A DNA stretch of 64,000 bases from Psychrobacter sp. MF31 (lineage in GTDB: Bacteria > Pseudomonadota > Gammaproteobacteria > Pseudomonadales > Moraxellaceae): NCBI RefSeq assembly GCF_012847335.1, contig NZ_JABBDX010000004.1, forward strand, positions 186,001 through 250,000, in the 5' to 3' direction. A model generated the notes under the pieces. The model was not told the DNA's origin. It made no database searches and saw only the letters and a list, made by a program, of their open reading frames with translations. This document shows, one piece after another, positions 27,367-39,472 of this stretch. A program made the position numbers and the translations under genes. Each line of letters starts with the position of its first letter. The stretch's first letter is position 1.

Positions 27367-28809
27367 TTAAAGTTGAGCTTTTGGTAAAAAGTCCGACCAA
27401 GTGGCTTTAAGAGTTTGGCTAAAGCTGTCATGATCCGCCAGCGACTCATAGCTGATAAGCTGCCTTGACATGGCGTCATCAAGCAGCTGCAACTGCTGAT
27501 AATACCAAAGCGCTTTTTCGTGGTCGTGATCGCCGCTTGACTGCGCCAAAGCTTGCCGCAGTAAGCTTCTATAAATCACCACTTGGGTTAAATAAGCGGA
27601 CTTCGGCACTTGGGTTAATAACAACTGCAACTTATCTTTTGGGACTTGATTGAGCGCCGACATCATCTGAACGGCGGTATTGTTGGCAAGCTTAATCTCA
27701 TCTAAGGCAAACAGTAGGATCAGCTTTTGTACCACATCTTGATGTGACTTTGCTTGAATGAGCGCTTGCTGTTGCCAATAATCGCGCTTGTCTTTTGGGA
27801 CCATTTGCAAAATGGCTTGCAAGCGCTTAGGGCTTGGATCAATCTCAAACGCTTCTGCCATGATAGCAAGCTTATGATCGCTGGCATCTTGCTTGCCATA
27901 AATTTTGGTCAACCAATCAAGCCTTGCCACTTGGCTTGGTTTGTCTTGAACCGACCAAACTTCATTTAAATAATAAATTGCCCGATCAAACACATCAAAG
28001 TCATAAAAAAATTGCAGCATTCTGGCAAGAGTTTTATTTTCTAGTCCTGATTTGGCGTAAAGGGTCAAAAAATTTTGTTCAAAAAGAGCCGCATCTTTGG
28101 TGGCAGCCGATAAGGCTTCGATGCGTTGGCAAATCAGCGTTATCGCCAAATTATTTTGCGGCTTTTGCGCTAAAAGCTCGGTCAAATCCGCTTGATAACT
28201 ACTTAATAACGCTAAAATATTGGCTTTTGGAAGCAATTTATAAATTCGGCTGAGCATCCGATCCGTCACACCAAAATGATCGCGATCGACAAGCTGTTTT
28301 ACGCTATCTTGCCAGCTTTGATTAAGACTGATCATTGCAGCGCGATCAGAACGCAATTGCTGCTTATCACTTTGCAAGCAGCCTCTTGCCGTATCAAGCC
28401 AAAGCTGAGCGATTTGTTGATATTCGAAAAACACATCATTATTATCAAAAGTTACTTCAGTATTATTATTACGGACTTGTGTCAATAGCTCGTCGGCGGA
28501 TTGCAAAAGCTTAGCTAAAAGCTGCAAACAGCCAAAAGGTTGCGCATTTTTTAAGCTCATGATGCGATAGGTCAGCTCATTAAGATTGGCAATCAGGCTG
28601 TTTTCATCCCAATGCTCAAGCGAATGGTCGCGCAGTTCTTGAATGCGAAAGCTTAAGCTGTCCGTGGTTTTTGGGTCGTAATATTGCTGAAGCAGCTCAT
28701 CAATTCGCAGATCCAGCCTGTCATCCAAACCATAAATATTGGTGATAAAATCAATCAGCGCGCTTGGTTCAATAAAACTTAACCGCTCGCGGTCACGTTG
28801 AGAAAGCAT
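27367..28809 (-). CDS. Helical protein of unknown function
   Basis: 480 residues, start supported by AAGGAG five bases before the ATG. I do not recognise it with confidence. It is soluble, Leu/Gln/Asp-rich and apparently almost all alpha-helical, with repeat-like helix pairs (for example L-D-W-L-T-K-I-Y-G-K and L-Q-A-I-L-Q-M-V). This suggests a superhelical TPR/HEAT-like scaffold, perhaps DUF6880-like. No signal peptide, catalytic motif or metal site is visible. It lies 138 bases downstream of gyrB, beyond the gyrB terminator. Confidence 0.6.
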   Translation of the reverse strand: MLSQRDRERLSFIEPSALIDFITNIYGLDDRLDLRIDELLQQYYDPKTTDSLSFRIQELRDHSLEHWDENSLIANLNELTYRIMSLKNAQPFGCLQLLAKLLQSADELLTQVRNNNTEVTFDNNDVFFEYQQIAQLWLDTARGCLQSDKQQLRSDRAAMISLNQSWQDSVKQLVDRDHFGVTDRMLSRIYKLLPKANILALLSSYQADLTELLAQKPQNNLAITLICQRIEALSAATKDAALFEQNFLTLYAKSGLENKTLARMLQFFYDFDVFDRAIYYLNEVWSVQDKPSQVARLDWLTKIYGKQDASDHKLAIMAEAFEIDPSPKRLQAILQMVPKDKRDYWQQQALIQAKSHQDVVQKLILLFALDEIKLANNTAVQMMSALNQVPKDKLQLLLTQVPKSAYLTQVVIYRSLLRQALAQSSGDHDHEKALWYYQQLQLLDDAMSRQLISYESLADHDSFSQTLKATWSDFLPKAQL

Positions 28810-28863
28810 AGATGCTCCTTACTTTGTAGCCTGTCTTATTATATTAAATAGCGCCCTAAAATT

Positions 28864-28895
28864 AAAAAACCGCTTTCATGTAGAAAGCGGTAGCG
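28864..28895 (-). terminator. Terminator of gyrB
   Basis: On the minus strand, CCGCTTTC / GAAAGCGG around a 5-base loop is followed by six T, about 53 bases after the gyrB stop. Confidence 0.88.
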
Positions 28896-28947
28896 GTTAT
28901 GTTACTTAATGATCAAGGCTTTTATAGCGCCTTTAAACATAGCGTGT

Positions 28948-31869
<2,922 letters not shown>

Positions 31870-33105
31870 TTAAAACGGCAAAATTTGCCCATGTTTCACA
31901 TGAAACAACTGAGCTTCTGACCAATAATGTTCAATCAAAGGCAATATCTCATCACTAAGACTGGTAATAAAAATTTGACAGGGCAATTTAGCAAGGGTTG
32001 ATAACAACACCTTAACCGCATTGTCATCAAGCTCAGCGGTAATGTCGTCAAGCAGCACCACAGGCGTTGCCGATAGCGCCCCTAGCTCCGCTGTTAGCAA
32101 TAACGGCAATTGCGACAATTTTAGCGCCGTAATGAGCAGCTTTTTTTCACCGCGAGATAAGACGTTTGCTGCTTGCTCTTTTAAGATTGGCTTTGCTTTA
32201 GCGATGGTTTCTTGAGAGGCATTGGCAATATTTTGCTCAGCATCATTTTCGCTATCGGTTATGGCAACACCAGCAATATCGTCTGGCGTTTTTCCTTGCG
32301 GCTCATCGGCAATTGAGCGCCAATGAACGTGAATATCCGCACGGTGACTGCCAATTCGAGAATATCCCAATTGCAAATCTTGCACTAAGCGCTCCGATAA
32401 CTGCTCGGCAAGCGGCAAGCTTGAGTCAAATCCTGATGAATAACTCAAGGTCAATTGGTTGGCGTAACTTGGCAACAGCTTTGCCATTGTGTCTTGAAAA
32501 TAAGGCTGCCAAGCTTCGAACACTTGCCGCCGATAATGGTCAATCAACGCCGCATGGTTTGACAGTCCACTATCCCAAGACCGCAATTCAGAAAGCTGAG
32601 CACTTGATAAAGGTTTGGGATGTTTGAGCAATTGATTGCGCTGTTTGAGCAAGCGCTGATAGGCAAGCCACTGCGGATGAAAGCCAGGTTTCATGTGAAA
32701 CACAAGCCAATCGAGCAATTGCCGCCGCTGTGAGCTACCTTGCTCAAGCATTTCCATAGAAGAGGGGTCAATCAATAACGTCGGCAGCTTTGCCGTTAGT
32801 ACGCTTTGATTGTAAACATTGGCATGGTTAAATCGCAGTGTCGTGGTTGCATCCAGCTGCTTTTGAATCGCAAGGCTTGTGCCATCAACAAGGCTGGCAA
32901 ATACCGTCACTGAACTTTGATGATGCTCAATATAGCGCTTTGGCTGATGGTGACGAAAGCTTTTACCGCGCGATAATAGAAAAATGGCTTCAAGGTAGGA
33001 CGTTTTGCCGCTGCCATTGGCGCCGATAAATATATTGCACGCTTTTGGCGCAAGTTGAACCTGAGTCAAATTGCGTAAATGGCTGATCTGTAAGCGCTCA
33101 ATCAT
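31870..33105 (-). CDS. recF: Recombination mediator RecF
   Basis: An SMC-like ATPase that helps load RecA at gaps. Walker A G-A-N-G-S-G-K-T-S; signature L-S-R-G-E-K-K-L-L; Walker B V-V-L-L-D-D-I-T-A-E-L-D. 411 residues, about 50 more than E. coli RecF. The surplus is largely an acidic/Ala-rich insertion between about 250 and 292, just before the signature motif. Two near-parS palindromes lie in its coding sequence. It follows dnaN by 38 bases in the same direction. Confidence 0.96.
   Translation of the reverse strand: MIERLQISHLRNLTQVQLAPKACNIFIGANGSGKTSYLEAIFLLSRGKSFRHHQPKRYIEHHQSSVTVFASLVDGTSLAIQKQLDATTTLRFNHANVYNQSVLTAKLPTLLIDPSSMEMLEQGSSQRRQLLDWLVFHMKPGFHPQWLAYQRLLKQRNQLLKHPKPLSSAQLSELRSWDSGLSNHAALIDHYRRQVFEAWQPYFQDTMAKLLPSYANQLTLSYSSGFDSSLPLAEQLSERLVQDLQLGYSRIGSHRADIHVHWRSIADEPQGKTPDDIAGVAITDSENDAEQNIANASQETIAKAKPILKEQAANVLSRGEKKLLITALKLSQLPLLLTAELGALSATPVVLLDDITAELDDNAVKVLLSTLAKLPCQIFITSLSDEILPLIEHYWSEAQLFHVKHGQILPF
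31892..31907. other. parS variant in recF
   Basis: TGTTTCACATGAAACA, 15 of 16 bases; the central CACGTG has become CACATG. Confidence 0.45.
32687..32702. other. parS variant in recF
   Basis: GGTTTCATGTGAAACA, 14 of 16 bases. Confidence 0.4.
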
Positions 33106-33143
33106 AGCAATGGGTCATAAGAACTTTGCTTAAAATCAGCAAA

Positions 33144-34319
33144 TTAAAGGCGCATCGGCATGATGACAAATTGATGCAGCTCATCACCCAATTGATTAAC
33201 GAGCACAGAAGCATTTGATTGGCTCATTTGCAACTGAACCTCGCCGTCAATCACCCCAAGAACATCTTGCAAATAAGCGGCGTTAAAGGACAGTTCAATG
33301 GCATCGCCTTGATATTTTCCTTGAAGCATCTCAACCGCTTCGTCTTGTTCGGCATTGTTTGCGCGAACTTCAATCGTGCCATCAGGTGCAAAATGAAACA
33401 CCACTCCGCGCGATTTTTCATTACTTAAAATCGCCACTCGGCGCAGCACTTCGCTTAATTTGTCTTTATTTAACAACGCTCGCTTGTCGCTGCTGCTTGG
33501 CATTACCCGCTTGTAATCAGGAAATTTGCCATCAATCAGGCGCGCGGTAAAGGTTACTTTTAGATGGTCATTAGCTTGACCACTGCTATCAACGTCACCA
33601 AAGGGCAAGCTCACTTGTAAAAACTCGCGACCAAAGCTTAAAGTTAAATGACTGTCATGATCACCAAGCAATTTTCCAAGCTCACTAATCAGTCGTTCAA
33701 GCTCAATGACCGCTTTTCTTGGCAAAATGGCTTGCAAATTTAAATCCAATGGTGAGTCAATCGCACTTCGCGCCAGCGCCAATCTATGACCATCGGTGGC
33801 AACTGTGGTCAACTGGCTTTGAGCGACATCAAAGAGCATTCCCGTTAAATAATAGCGAACGTCTTGAATAGCCATGGCAAATTGCGTTTTTTGAATTAAA
33901 TCAAAAAGATAGTCTCTTTTAATGCTCAGCGCCGAGATGTTTTCAGGATTTCCTAATAGCGGGTAATCTTTTGCAGGAAGCGTTCCTAATGAAAATCGGC
34001 TTTTGCCACTGGTTAACAAACAGCGCTCGTTATTTTGCGAGGTGAGCGTAATTTGTGACTGCGGCGGCAGTGATTTACAAATGTCTTTAAGCTTCGTTGC
34101 AGGCAGGGTAGTGGAGCCCGCCTCAATGCAAGCGCCCTCAGGAAGCTTTAGCGTGGCGGTCAGCTCAACTTCCAAATCAGACGCCGTTAAAATCAGTTCA
34201 GTAGGCGATAAGACCAATTTAATATTGCCTAAAATCACCATATTATGACGCCGGTCGGCGGCTTTTGCGATCAGATTAACCGCTTTTAACAACGCTTCTC
34301 GATTGATCGATAACTGCAT
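33144..34319 (-). CDS. dnaN: DNA polymerase III beta clamp
   Basis: The sliding clamp that holds the replicative polymerase on DNA. 391 residues in three clamp domains; it has A-T-D-G-H-R-L-A in domain 2, the F-P-D-Y-x-R-V-M-P block, and a C-terminal ending in V-I-M-P-M-R-L, part of the partner-binding pocket. AAGGG lies nine bases before the ATG. It is placed between dnaA and recF in the usual order; the dnaA-dnaN gap of 157 bases is AT-rich. Confidence 0.98.
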   Translation of the reverse strand: MQLSINREALLKAVNLIAKAADRRHNMVILGNIKLVLSPTELILTASDLEVELTATLKLPEGACIEAGSTTLPATKLKDICKSLPPQSQITLTSQNNERCLLTSGKSRFSLGTLPAKDYPLLGNPENISALSIKRDYLFDLIQKTQFAMAIQDVRYYLTGMLFDVAQSQLTTVATDGHRLALARSAIDSPLDLNLQAILPRKAVIELERLISELGKLLGDHDSHLTLSFGREFLQVSLPFGDVDSSGQANDHLKVTFTARLIDGKFPDYKRVMPSSSDKRALLNKDKLSEVLRRVAILSNEKSRGVVFHFAPDGTIEVRANNAEQDEAVEMLQGKYQGDAIELSFNAAYLQDVLGVIDGEVQLQMSQSNASVLVNQLGDELHQFVIMPMRL

Positions 34320-34476
34320 TTGACAAGCCCTTTATCATAAAAATATGGTGAATTAAAAATTAAATTTAGAACGAGCACCTTTAAAAATTAGCTAAGGCAA
34401 TCTTAAGATATTAACCTTAAATTATAGCATAATTTGCCATGAAATAAGCGCAAACTTTACTTCAAAAATACGCTTG

Positions 34477-35898
34477 CTAGCCTGCTTGCAGCATTAGTGA
34501 CAGCGCTTTGTAATCTTTATCGATTGTGGCATCACAAGCTCTCAGCTCAGCCACCTTTTCACAAGCATGCATCACTGTTGTATGATCGCGACCTCCAAAG
34601 GATTGACCAATATCGGGATAACTGTCGCCTGTCAACTCACGTGCAAGCGCCATTGCAATTTGTCGTGGCCTTGCAATCTGCCGCGTGCGTTTGCGACCCA
34701 TGATGTCTTTGACGCTCACATTGTAATATTCAGCAACCACTTTACGAATGTTGTCCATATTGACCGCTTGAACGCGCATGGCAACCACGTCTTTGAGTGC
34801 AAACTGAACCATCTCAAGGGTAATGGGAGCGCCGGTCAAATTGGCATTGGCAAAGACTTGATTAAGCGCGCCCTCAAGCCGCCTGACATTAGACACCACA
34901 TTTTGAGCAATAAATAACGCACACTCTCTTGGCAAAACCATCTGGTGCGCTGCTGCCTTTTTTTGCAAAATTTGCATTCGCGTATCAATTTCAGGCGGCT
35001 CAACAGCAACGGTCAGCCCCCAAGAAAACCGCGACCGAAAGCGCTCATCAAACTCCGTCATTTGAGAAGGGTGACGATCGGAGGCTAATATCAGCTGTTT
35101 ATCACCGCTCGTAAAATCGGCAAACAAGGTTAAAAATTCATTACTACTTTTGGTTTTTCCTGCTAAAACGTGAATATCATCAACAATTAACAAATCTACT
35201 TTTTTTATTTTTTTCTTAAAATCTTCGACTTTATTATTTCTTAATGAATAAACCAATTGATTAATAAATTTTTCAGAAGTGAAATAATAAAAACTTTTAT
35301 TCATTTTAACAAATCGATCAGCAACAGAATGCATTAAATGCGTTTTTCCCAAACCAGAAGGACCGTAAATAAATAACGGATTGTGGCGATTTTTCGGCTG
35401 ACGTTTACTCAGCTCAAAGCAAGCTTTGTGAGCAAGTTGGTTAGACTTTCCGGTTACAAAAGTCTCAAAAGTAAAATCAGGATTTAAGTAGCTTAGCGAT
35501 TTAGCATCGGCAGCATCTTCTATGGCAGCTTGAGCTAATTTTTTATCTATCTCTTTGATTTTATTGCTAGAATTGGTTTGTTTTGGAAGTGTTTCATCGC
35601 TTAAGCTAGCTGTAGGGGAGGGGCTAGTTTCAAAAATAGATTCTAAAGGAAGGTTATCAACCCCTACGTTGACCTCACTGATTTGACCTTGGCTGTGTTT
35701 GACCACCAAACTTTTGATGTCCGCCAAGTGATTTTTTTTGATATAAGCAACAAAATAATCATTAGGCGCTCGGATAAGTAAGCTATCACCAGATAGCTGA
35801 GCGGACAAGGGTCGCAGCCACATCGTAAACACGTTATCTTTCACAGAATAACGTAAATCTTCCAAGCATTTATCCCAAATGGCAGTGGTGTCGATCAT
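34477..35898 (-). CDS. dnaA: Chromosomal replication initiator DnaA
   Basis: A AAA+ initiator that binds DnaA boxes and opens oriC. Domain I (about 1-90) has W-D-K-C-L and F-x-x-W-L-R-P; domain II is a variable Ser/Thr-rich linker (about 100-140); domain III has Walker A G-P-S-G-L-G-K-T-H and Walker B L-L-I-V-D-D-I-H; domain IV has the box-binding signature G-R-D-H-T-T-V-M-H-A-C. 473 residues, normal. The origin lies directly upstream (35899-36358), so the promoter region and oriC overlap and autoregulation is likely. Confidence 0.98.
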   Translation of the reverse strand: MIDTTAIWDKCLEDLRYSVKDNVFTMWLRPLSAQLSGDSLLIRAPNDYFVAYIKKNHLADIKSLVVKHSQGQISEVNVGVDNLPLESIFETSPSPTASLSDETLPKQTNSSNKIKEIDKKLAQAAIEDAADAKSLSYLNPDFTFETFVTGKSNQLAHKACFELSKRQPKNRHNPLFIYGPSGLGKTHLMHSVADRFVKMNKSFYYFTSEKFINQLVYSLRNNKVEDFKKKIKKVDLLIVDDIHVLAGKTKSSNEFLTLFADFTSGDKQLILASDRHPSQMTEFDERFRSRFSWGLTVAVEPPEIDTRMQILQKKAAAHQMVLPRECALFIAQNVVSNVRRLEGALNQVFANANLTGAPITLEMVQFALKDVVAMRVQAVNMDNIRKVVAEYYNVSVKDIMGRKRTRQIARPRQIAMALARELTGDSYPDIGQSFGGRDHTTVMHACEKVAELRACDATIDKDYKALSLMLQAG

Positions 35899-36358
35899 GG
35901 CTAACTTAACCTCATAGTTTTAAATAGTGCAAACGGACGGTCTGATTTGGCAGGCGATGGTGTCGCTTTTCATTCAAGCCGATTGCGGCGTAATTTAGCA
36001 TAATTAGCCTGTGGATAACATAGCCGTTTTCTGTGGATAACCTTGGGGATAACCCTGTGAATAACTTTGGGGATAATTTTCTTAATTTTTAAAAGGTCTA
36101 GTTACCCACAATTCATCCACAAGATATCCACAGGGTTATCCATAACTTAACCTGCTGATTTTTAATATAAATAACCACTTATCCTCAGAAAAAAGGCTTA
36201 CTAACAACAATAAGATATATAATATTAATAAAACCTTATTATTATTGATTTGCTAAAATTTTGAAAAAAATACTTAAAAATAACCATAAAATTGCCATCG
36301 GCTTAGTAAGCAAACAATTTATTTATAGCTTATTTTGCAATTTCAAGGTGTTAAGTAA
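35899..36358. other. oriC: Chromosomal origin oriC
   Basis: DNA between divergent dnaA and rpmH. Perfect DnaA boxes: TGTGGATAA at 36010-36018 and 36032-36040, TGTGAATAA at 36056-36064. One-mismatch boxes: 36044-36052, 36068-36076, 36102-36110 (TTACCCACA), 36113-36121 (TCATCCACA), 36124-36132 (ATATCCACA), 36136-36144 (TTATCCATA) and possibly 36179-36187. The first five point one way with about 12-base spacing; the later ones are reversed. An AT-rich stretch, about 36145-36355, is the likely unwinding element. Origin function is inferred from position and boxes. Confidence 0.92.
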
Positions 36359-36387
36359 TTGACCCTAAAAAATTGCCGTGATATAAT
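36359..36387 (+). promoter_or_regulatory. rpmH promoter
   Basis: TTGACC (36359-36364), 17-base spacer, then perfect TATAAT (36382-36387), 45 bases before the rpmH start. Confidence 0.88.
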
Positions 36388-36431
36388 TTTGCCCTATTAC
36401 GAATTGAGTCCCATTATTTGATAGGTGAGTT

Positions 36432-36566
36432 ATGAAACGTACATTCCAGCCAAGCGTGATTAAACGCAAGCGTACTCACGGTTTCCGTGCTCGTATGGCG
36501 ACCAAAAAAGGCCGTCAAGTATTGGCGCGTCGCCGTGCTAAAGGTCGTCATCGTTTGACCGTCTAG
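36432..36566 (+). CDS. rpmH: 50S ribosomal protein L34
   Basis: A 44-residue, very basic ribosomal protein that begins M-K-R-T-F-Q-P-S and ends G-R-H-R-L-T-V, matching L34 along its full length. AGGTGAG lies before the ATG. A strong promoter sits between oriC and the gene. It is followed by a terminator-like hairpin and then rnpA, the usual order. Confidence 0.98.
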   Translation: MKRTFQPSVIKRKRTHGFRARMATKKGRQVLARRRAKGRHRLTV

Positions 36567-36612
36567 GAACGGATTGAGATTTAATCGTTTCATCTAGCCC
36601 CTAGTATTTAAT

Positions 36613-36642
36613 TAAAAGCGCCTCTATCGGCGCTTTTTTTTG
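36613..36642 (+). terminator. Terminator/attenuator between rpmH and rnpA
   Basis: AAAAGCGCC / GGCGCTTTT with a 6-base loop and eight T. It would cut rnpA-yidD transcription relative to rpmH. Confidence 0.85.
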
Positions 36643-36690
36643 GTTTATGTTATTTTCAGATCTAATCTATATTTGAATTAAGGTGAAACT

Positions 36691-37095
36691 ATGTCGCCAA
36701 ACCCTTTTGATCAATCAGCACCTAAATTGCCTAAAAATGGCGCTAACACGCGTTTTACGAAGTCTCAGCGATTATTAACTGCCGCTGATTTTAAGAGCGT
36801 TTTTGACGCTCCTGAGCGTAAATTGCATCAAAGTCATCTTATGGCGTTTATACGCTCAAATGAGGCTCAAATGCCGCGTATTGGCATGGCAGTCACCAAA
36901 CGTAGGGTTCCTACTGCGGTTGCTCGAAACCGCTTAAAACGGCAAATTCGTGAGCAATTTCGACTTCAGTCGCATCAGCTTCAAAATAAAGATGTTGTTT
37001 TTATTGTTAAAAGTTCTATTTCCGATTTGGATAACAAAGAATTGAAAAAACAAATAAATAATATTTTTAACAAAATAAAAAATAAGAATAAATGA
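36691..37095 (+). CDS. rnpA: Ribonuclease P protein component
   Basis: The small basic subunit of RNase P, which matures tRNA 5' ends with its catalytic RNA. It shows F-x-x-V-F-D near residue 35 and the RNR-type signature A-x-x-R-N-R-L-K-R-Q-I-R-E near 73-86. 134 residues; the Lys/Asn-rich C-terminus and its AT-rich coding run into yidD. The stop overlaps the yidD start by 4 bases. RNase P RNA is not in the window. Confidence 0.96.
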   Translation: MSPNPFDQSAPKLPKNGANTRFTKSQRLLTAADFKSVFDAPERKLHQSHLMAFIRSNEAQMPRIGMAVTKRRVPTAVARNRLKRQIREQFRLQSHQLQNKDVVFIVKSSISDLDNKELKKQINNIFNKIKNKNK

Positions 37096-37451
37096 AAAAA
37101 TTTAAAAATTTGGAAAAAATTATTTTTATTTTTTTTAAAAAATTAATAAAAATTTATCAATCATTTATTAGCCCTACTATTCCTGCGCGCTGCCGATATT
37201 ATCCGACCTGCTCTAATTATGGCAATCAGGCGCTAGATTGGCATGGTGGAATAAAAGGCAGCTGGTTGTTGCTTAAACGCTTAAGTCGCTGTCAGCCATT
37301 TGGCGGTCATGGGATCGATTTTGTCCCGCTGCCTCTTAATCGCTTTACTTATCAGGTTGCAAAAAAGCCTGTTGCTCATAACGTTGGGGTAGCTATTGAT
37401 ACTTTCAGTTATCGGGTGCGATTAAACCACTGGCTATCAAAATCACGATAA
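37092..37451 (+). CDS. yidD: Membrane insertion efficiency factor YidD
   Basis: 119 residues. It has an amphipathic Lys/Phe/Ile-rich N-terminus (about 1-22), then the family block Y-Q-x-F-I-S-P, C-R-Y-Y-P-T-C-S-N-Y and R-C-x-P-F-G-G-H-G-x-D. It acts at the inner membrane beside YidC. It starts within the rnpA stop (ATGA), so it is translationally coupled. The C-terminal tail of about 35 residues beyond the core is longer than usual. Confidence 0.94.
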   Translation: MKKFKNLEKIIFIFFKKLIKIYQSFISPTIPARCRYYPTCSNYGNQALDWHGGIKGSWLLLKRLSRCQPFGGHGIDFVPLPLNRFTYQVAKKPVAHNVGVAIDTFSYRVRLNHWLSKSR

Positions 37452-37647
37452 AGTCATAGCAAGGCTAGCAACTTAGACAAAAAATGTTACGTCTAAAATC
37501 TTGCAAAAAATTCTGTGAGTATCATTTAAAGGCAAATTTTAGTAAAATAATGACCATTTTAGGTCAAGATCGACCAACGCTTGGTAATTCGTGCGTGAAT
37601 CGCTAGCTCTTGGCTTATGCCCAAATTTTTCACTGTAGGATAGGTTT

Positions 37648-39333
37648 ATGCAAAAGATACTTCGGCTTATGATCATCGTTGCGATGCTCATCACCGCTTA
37701 TCTGCTGATTTTGGCATGGCGAGATGATTATGCCGATGCGCCAGCGACAGAAGCTGTGCAACAAACGGTAACGCAGGGTGGGGCTGACATTCCATCGACC
37801 CAAGGGGCGCCGGGGGATCTTCCTGCGCAACCGGCAGCCAATAGCGCCACAATCAATCAGCCCAATGTCGCGCCAAGCCAAGATCAAGGTCTGATTTCGG
37901 TAACGACCGACCGCTATGATATTAAAATCAACCCTGAAGGCGGTGATATCGTTTATGCCGCGCTTAAACAATACGATGCGACCCTCAATAGCGATACGCC
38001 ATTTGTGCTGCTTGAAAATGACGGCAATCGGGTTTATGTAGCGCAGTCAGGGCTGATCGGCGCTAATGGCATTGATACTGCCGAAGGTCGGGCAAAATAT
38101 CAGCACGCGGCGAACAGCTATACCATGAAGCCAGGTCAGCAAACGCTATCGGTGCCGCTCACCTATGAAAAAGATGGTGTCACGGTTGTTAAAACCTTTA
38201 CTTTTACCCAAAATAAATACCCCATTGATATCAGCTATCAGATTCAAAACCGCAGCAAAACGCCTTGGCAAGGTCAGATGTTTGCGCAGTTAAAACGCGA
38301 TGACAGTAAAGATCCTGGCATGTCTAATAAAGGCGCGCTTAGCATGGCGACTTATCTTGGCGGCGCTTGGGGAACGCCTGAGGACCCTTATAACAAACTG
38401 AAATTTGGCAAATTTAATAATGAGCTGAATGTGACCAGTGACAAAGGCTGGGTTGGTATTGTTCAGCATTATTTCGTTTCCGCTTGGACGCCGAACAACT
38501 TTAAAGGTCAGTTTTTTAGCCGCGAAGATAAAGGCGATTATTTTATTGGCTTTAACAGTCAGCCGATGAATGTTGCACCCAATAAGCAAGCAACGTTAAG
38601 CGCGACCCTTTACGCAGGTCCTAAAGTTCAATCAGAGCTTAAAGACGTGGCTGTTGGGCTCAATAAAACGGTCGATTACGGTCTGCTTTGGCCAATTTCA
38701 AAAGTGTTGTTTGCGCTGCTTGATGGCATTCATAAAGTGATTGGCAACTGGGGCTGGTCGATTATTGTGTTGACCATTTTGGTTAAAATTGCCTTGATGT
38801 GGTTTTCAAATAAAAGCTACTATTCCATGGCAAAAATGCGCGCGATTGCCCCAAGACTGCAAGCGCTTAAAGAAGAGCACGGCGACGATCGCATGAAGAT
38901 GTCGCAAGAAATGATGAACATCTATAAAGAAGAAAAAGTCAATCCAATGGCGGGCTGTTTGCCGATTTTAATGCAAATGCCGATCTTCTTAGCGCTTTAT
39001 TGGGTGCTCGTTGAAAGTATTGAATTGCGTCATGCGCCATGGATTTTGTGGATTCAAGACTTGTCAGCGATGGACCCTTGGTTTATTTTGCCGCTGCTTA
39101 TGGGCGCGTCGATGTTCATTCAGCAGCAATTAAACCCGCAGCCGACTGATCCGATGCAGGCAAAAGTGATGAAGATTTTGCCAATTATCTTTACCGTATT
39201 TATGCTGTTTTTCCCAGCCGGTCTTGTACTTTACTGGACGGTGAACAACTTATTTAGTATGACTCAGCAATATATTGTGAACCGAAAAGTAGAAGAAGAG
39301 CAAAAGCATCGAACCGTTAAAGTTCTTGATTAA
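37648..39333 (+). CDS. yidC: Membrane protein insertase YidC
   Basis: Inserts proteins into the inner membrane alone or with SecYEG. An N-terminal helix (about 5-23) and a large periplasmic beta domain (to about 345) precede the five-helix insertase core, with the conserved M-A-G-C-L-P-I-L-M-Q-M-P-I-F and F-P-A-G-L-V-L-Y-W-T-V-N-N motifs. 561 residues, normal for Gram-negative YidC. The ATG at 37648 has TAGGATAGG upstream. A 196-base gap separates it from yidD. Confidence 0.97.
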   Translation: MQKILRLMIIVAMLITAYLLILAWRDDYADAPATEAVQQTVTQGGADIPSTQGAPGDLPAQPAANSATINQPNVAPSQDQGLISVTTDRYDIKINPEGGDIVYAALKQYDATLNSDTPFVLLENDGNRVYVAQSGLIGANGIDTAEGRAKYQHAANSYTMKPGQQTLSVPLTYEKDGVTVVKTFTFTQNKYPIDISYQIQNRSKTPWQGQMFAQLKRDDSKDPGMSNKGALSMATYLGGAWGTPEDPYNKLKFGKFNNELNVTSDKGWVGIVQHYFVSAWTPNNFKGQFFSREDKGDYFIGFNSQPMNVAPNKQATLSATLYAGPKVQSELKDVAVGLNKTVDYGLLWPISKVLFALLDGIHKVIGNWGWSIIVLTILVKIALMWFSNKSYYSMAKMRAIAPRLQALKEEHGDDRMKMSQEMMNIYKEEKVNPMAGCLPILMQMPIFLALYWVLVESIELRHAPWILWIQDLSAMDPWFILPLLMGASMFIQQQLNPQPTDPMQAKVMKILPIIFTVFMLFFPAGLVLYWTVNNLFSMTQQYIVNRKVEEEQKHRTVKVLD

Positions 39334-39349
39334 GGCTTGCTTTTATTAA

Positions 39350-39383
39350 AAAGGACCATCGCTTCGGCGGTGGTTTTTTATTA
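39350..39383 (+). terminator. Terminator of yidC
   Basis: ACCATCGC / GCGGTGGT (one G-T pair) closed by a TTCG tetraloop, followed by six T. Confidence 0.9.
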
Positions 39384-39472
39384 AAAAATGAGAATAATCA
39401 AGATTGTTTTGAACGATGGATCACGGATGACTATAATAAGGGGTTTAAACGGTTTTGGCTAAGGATGCGGTT

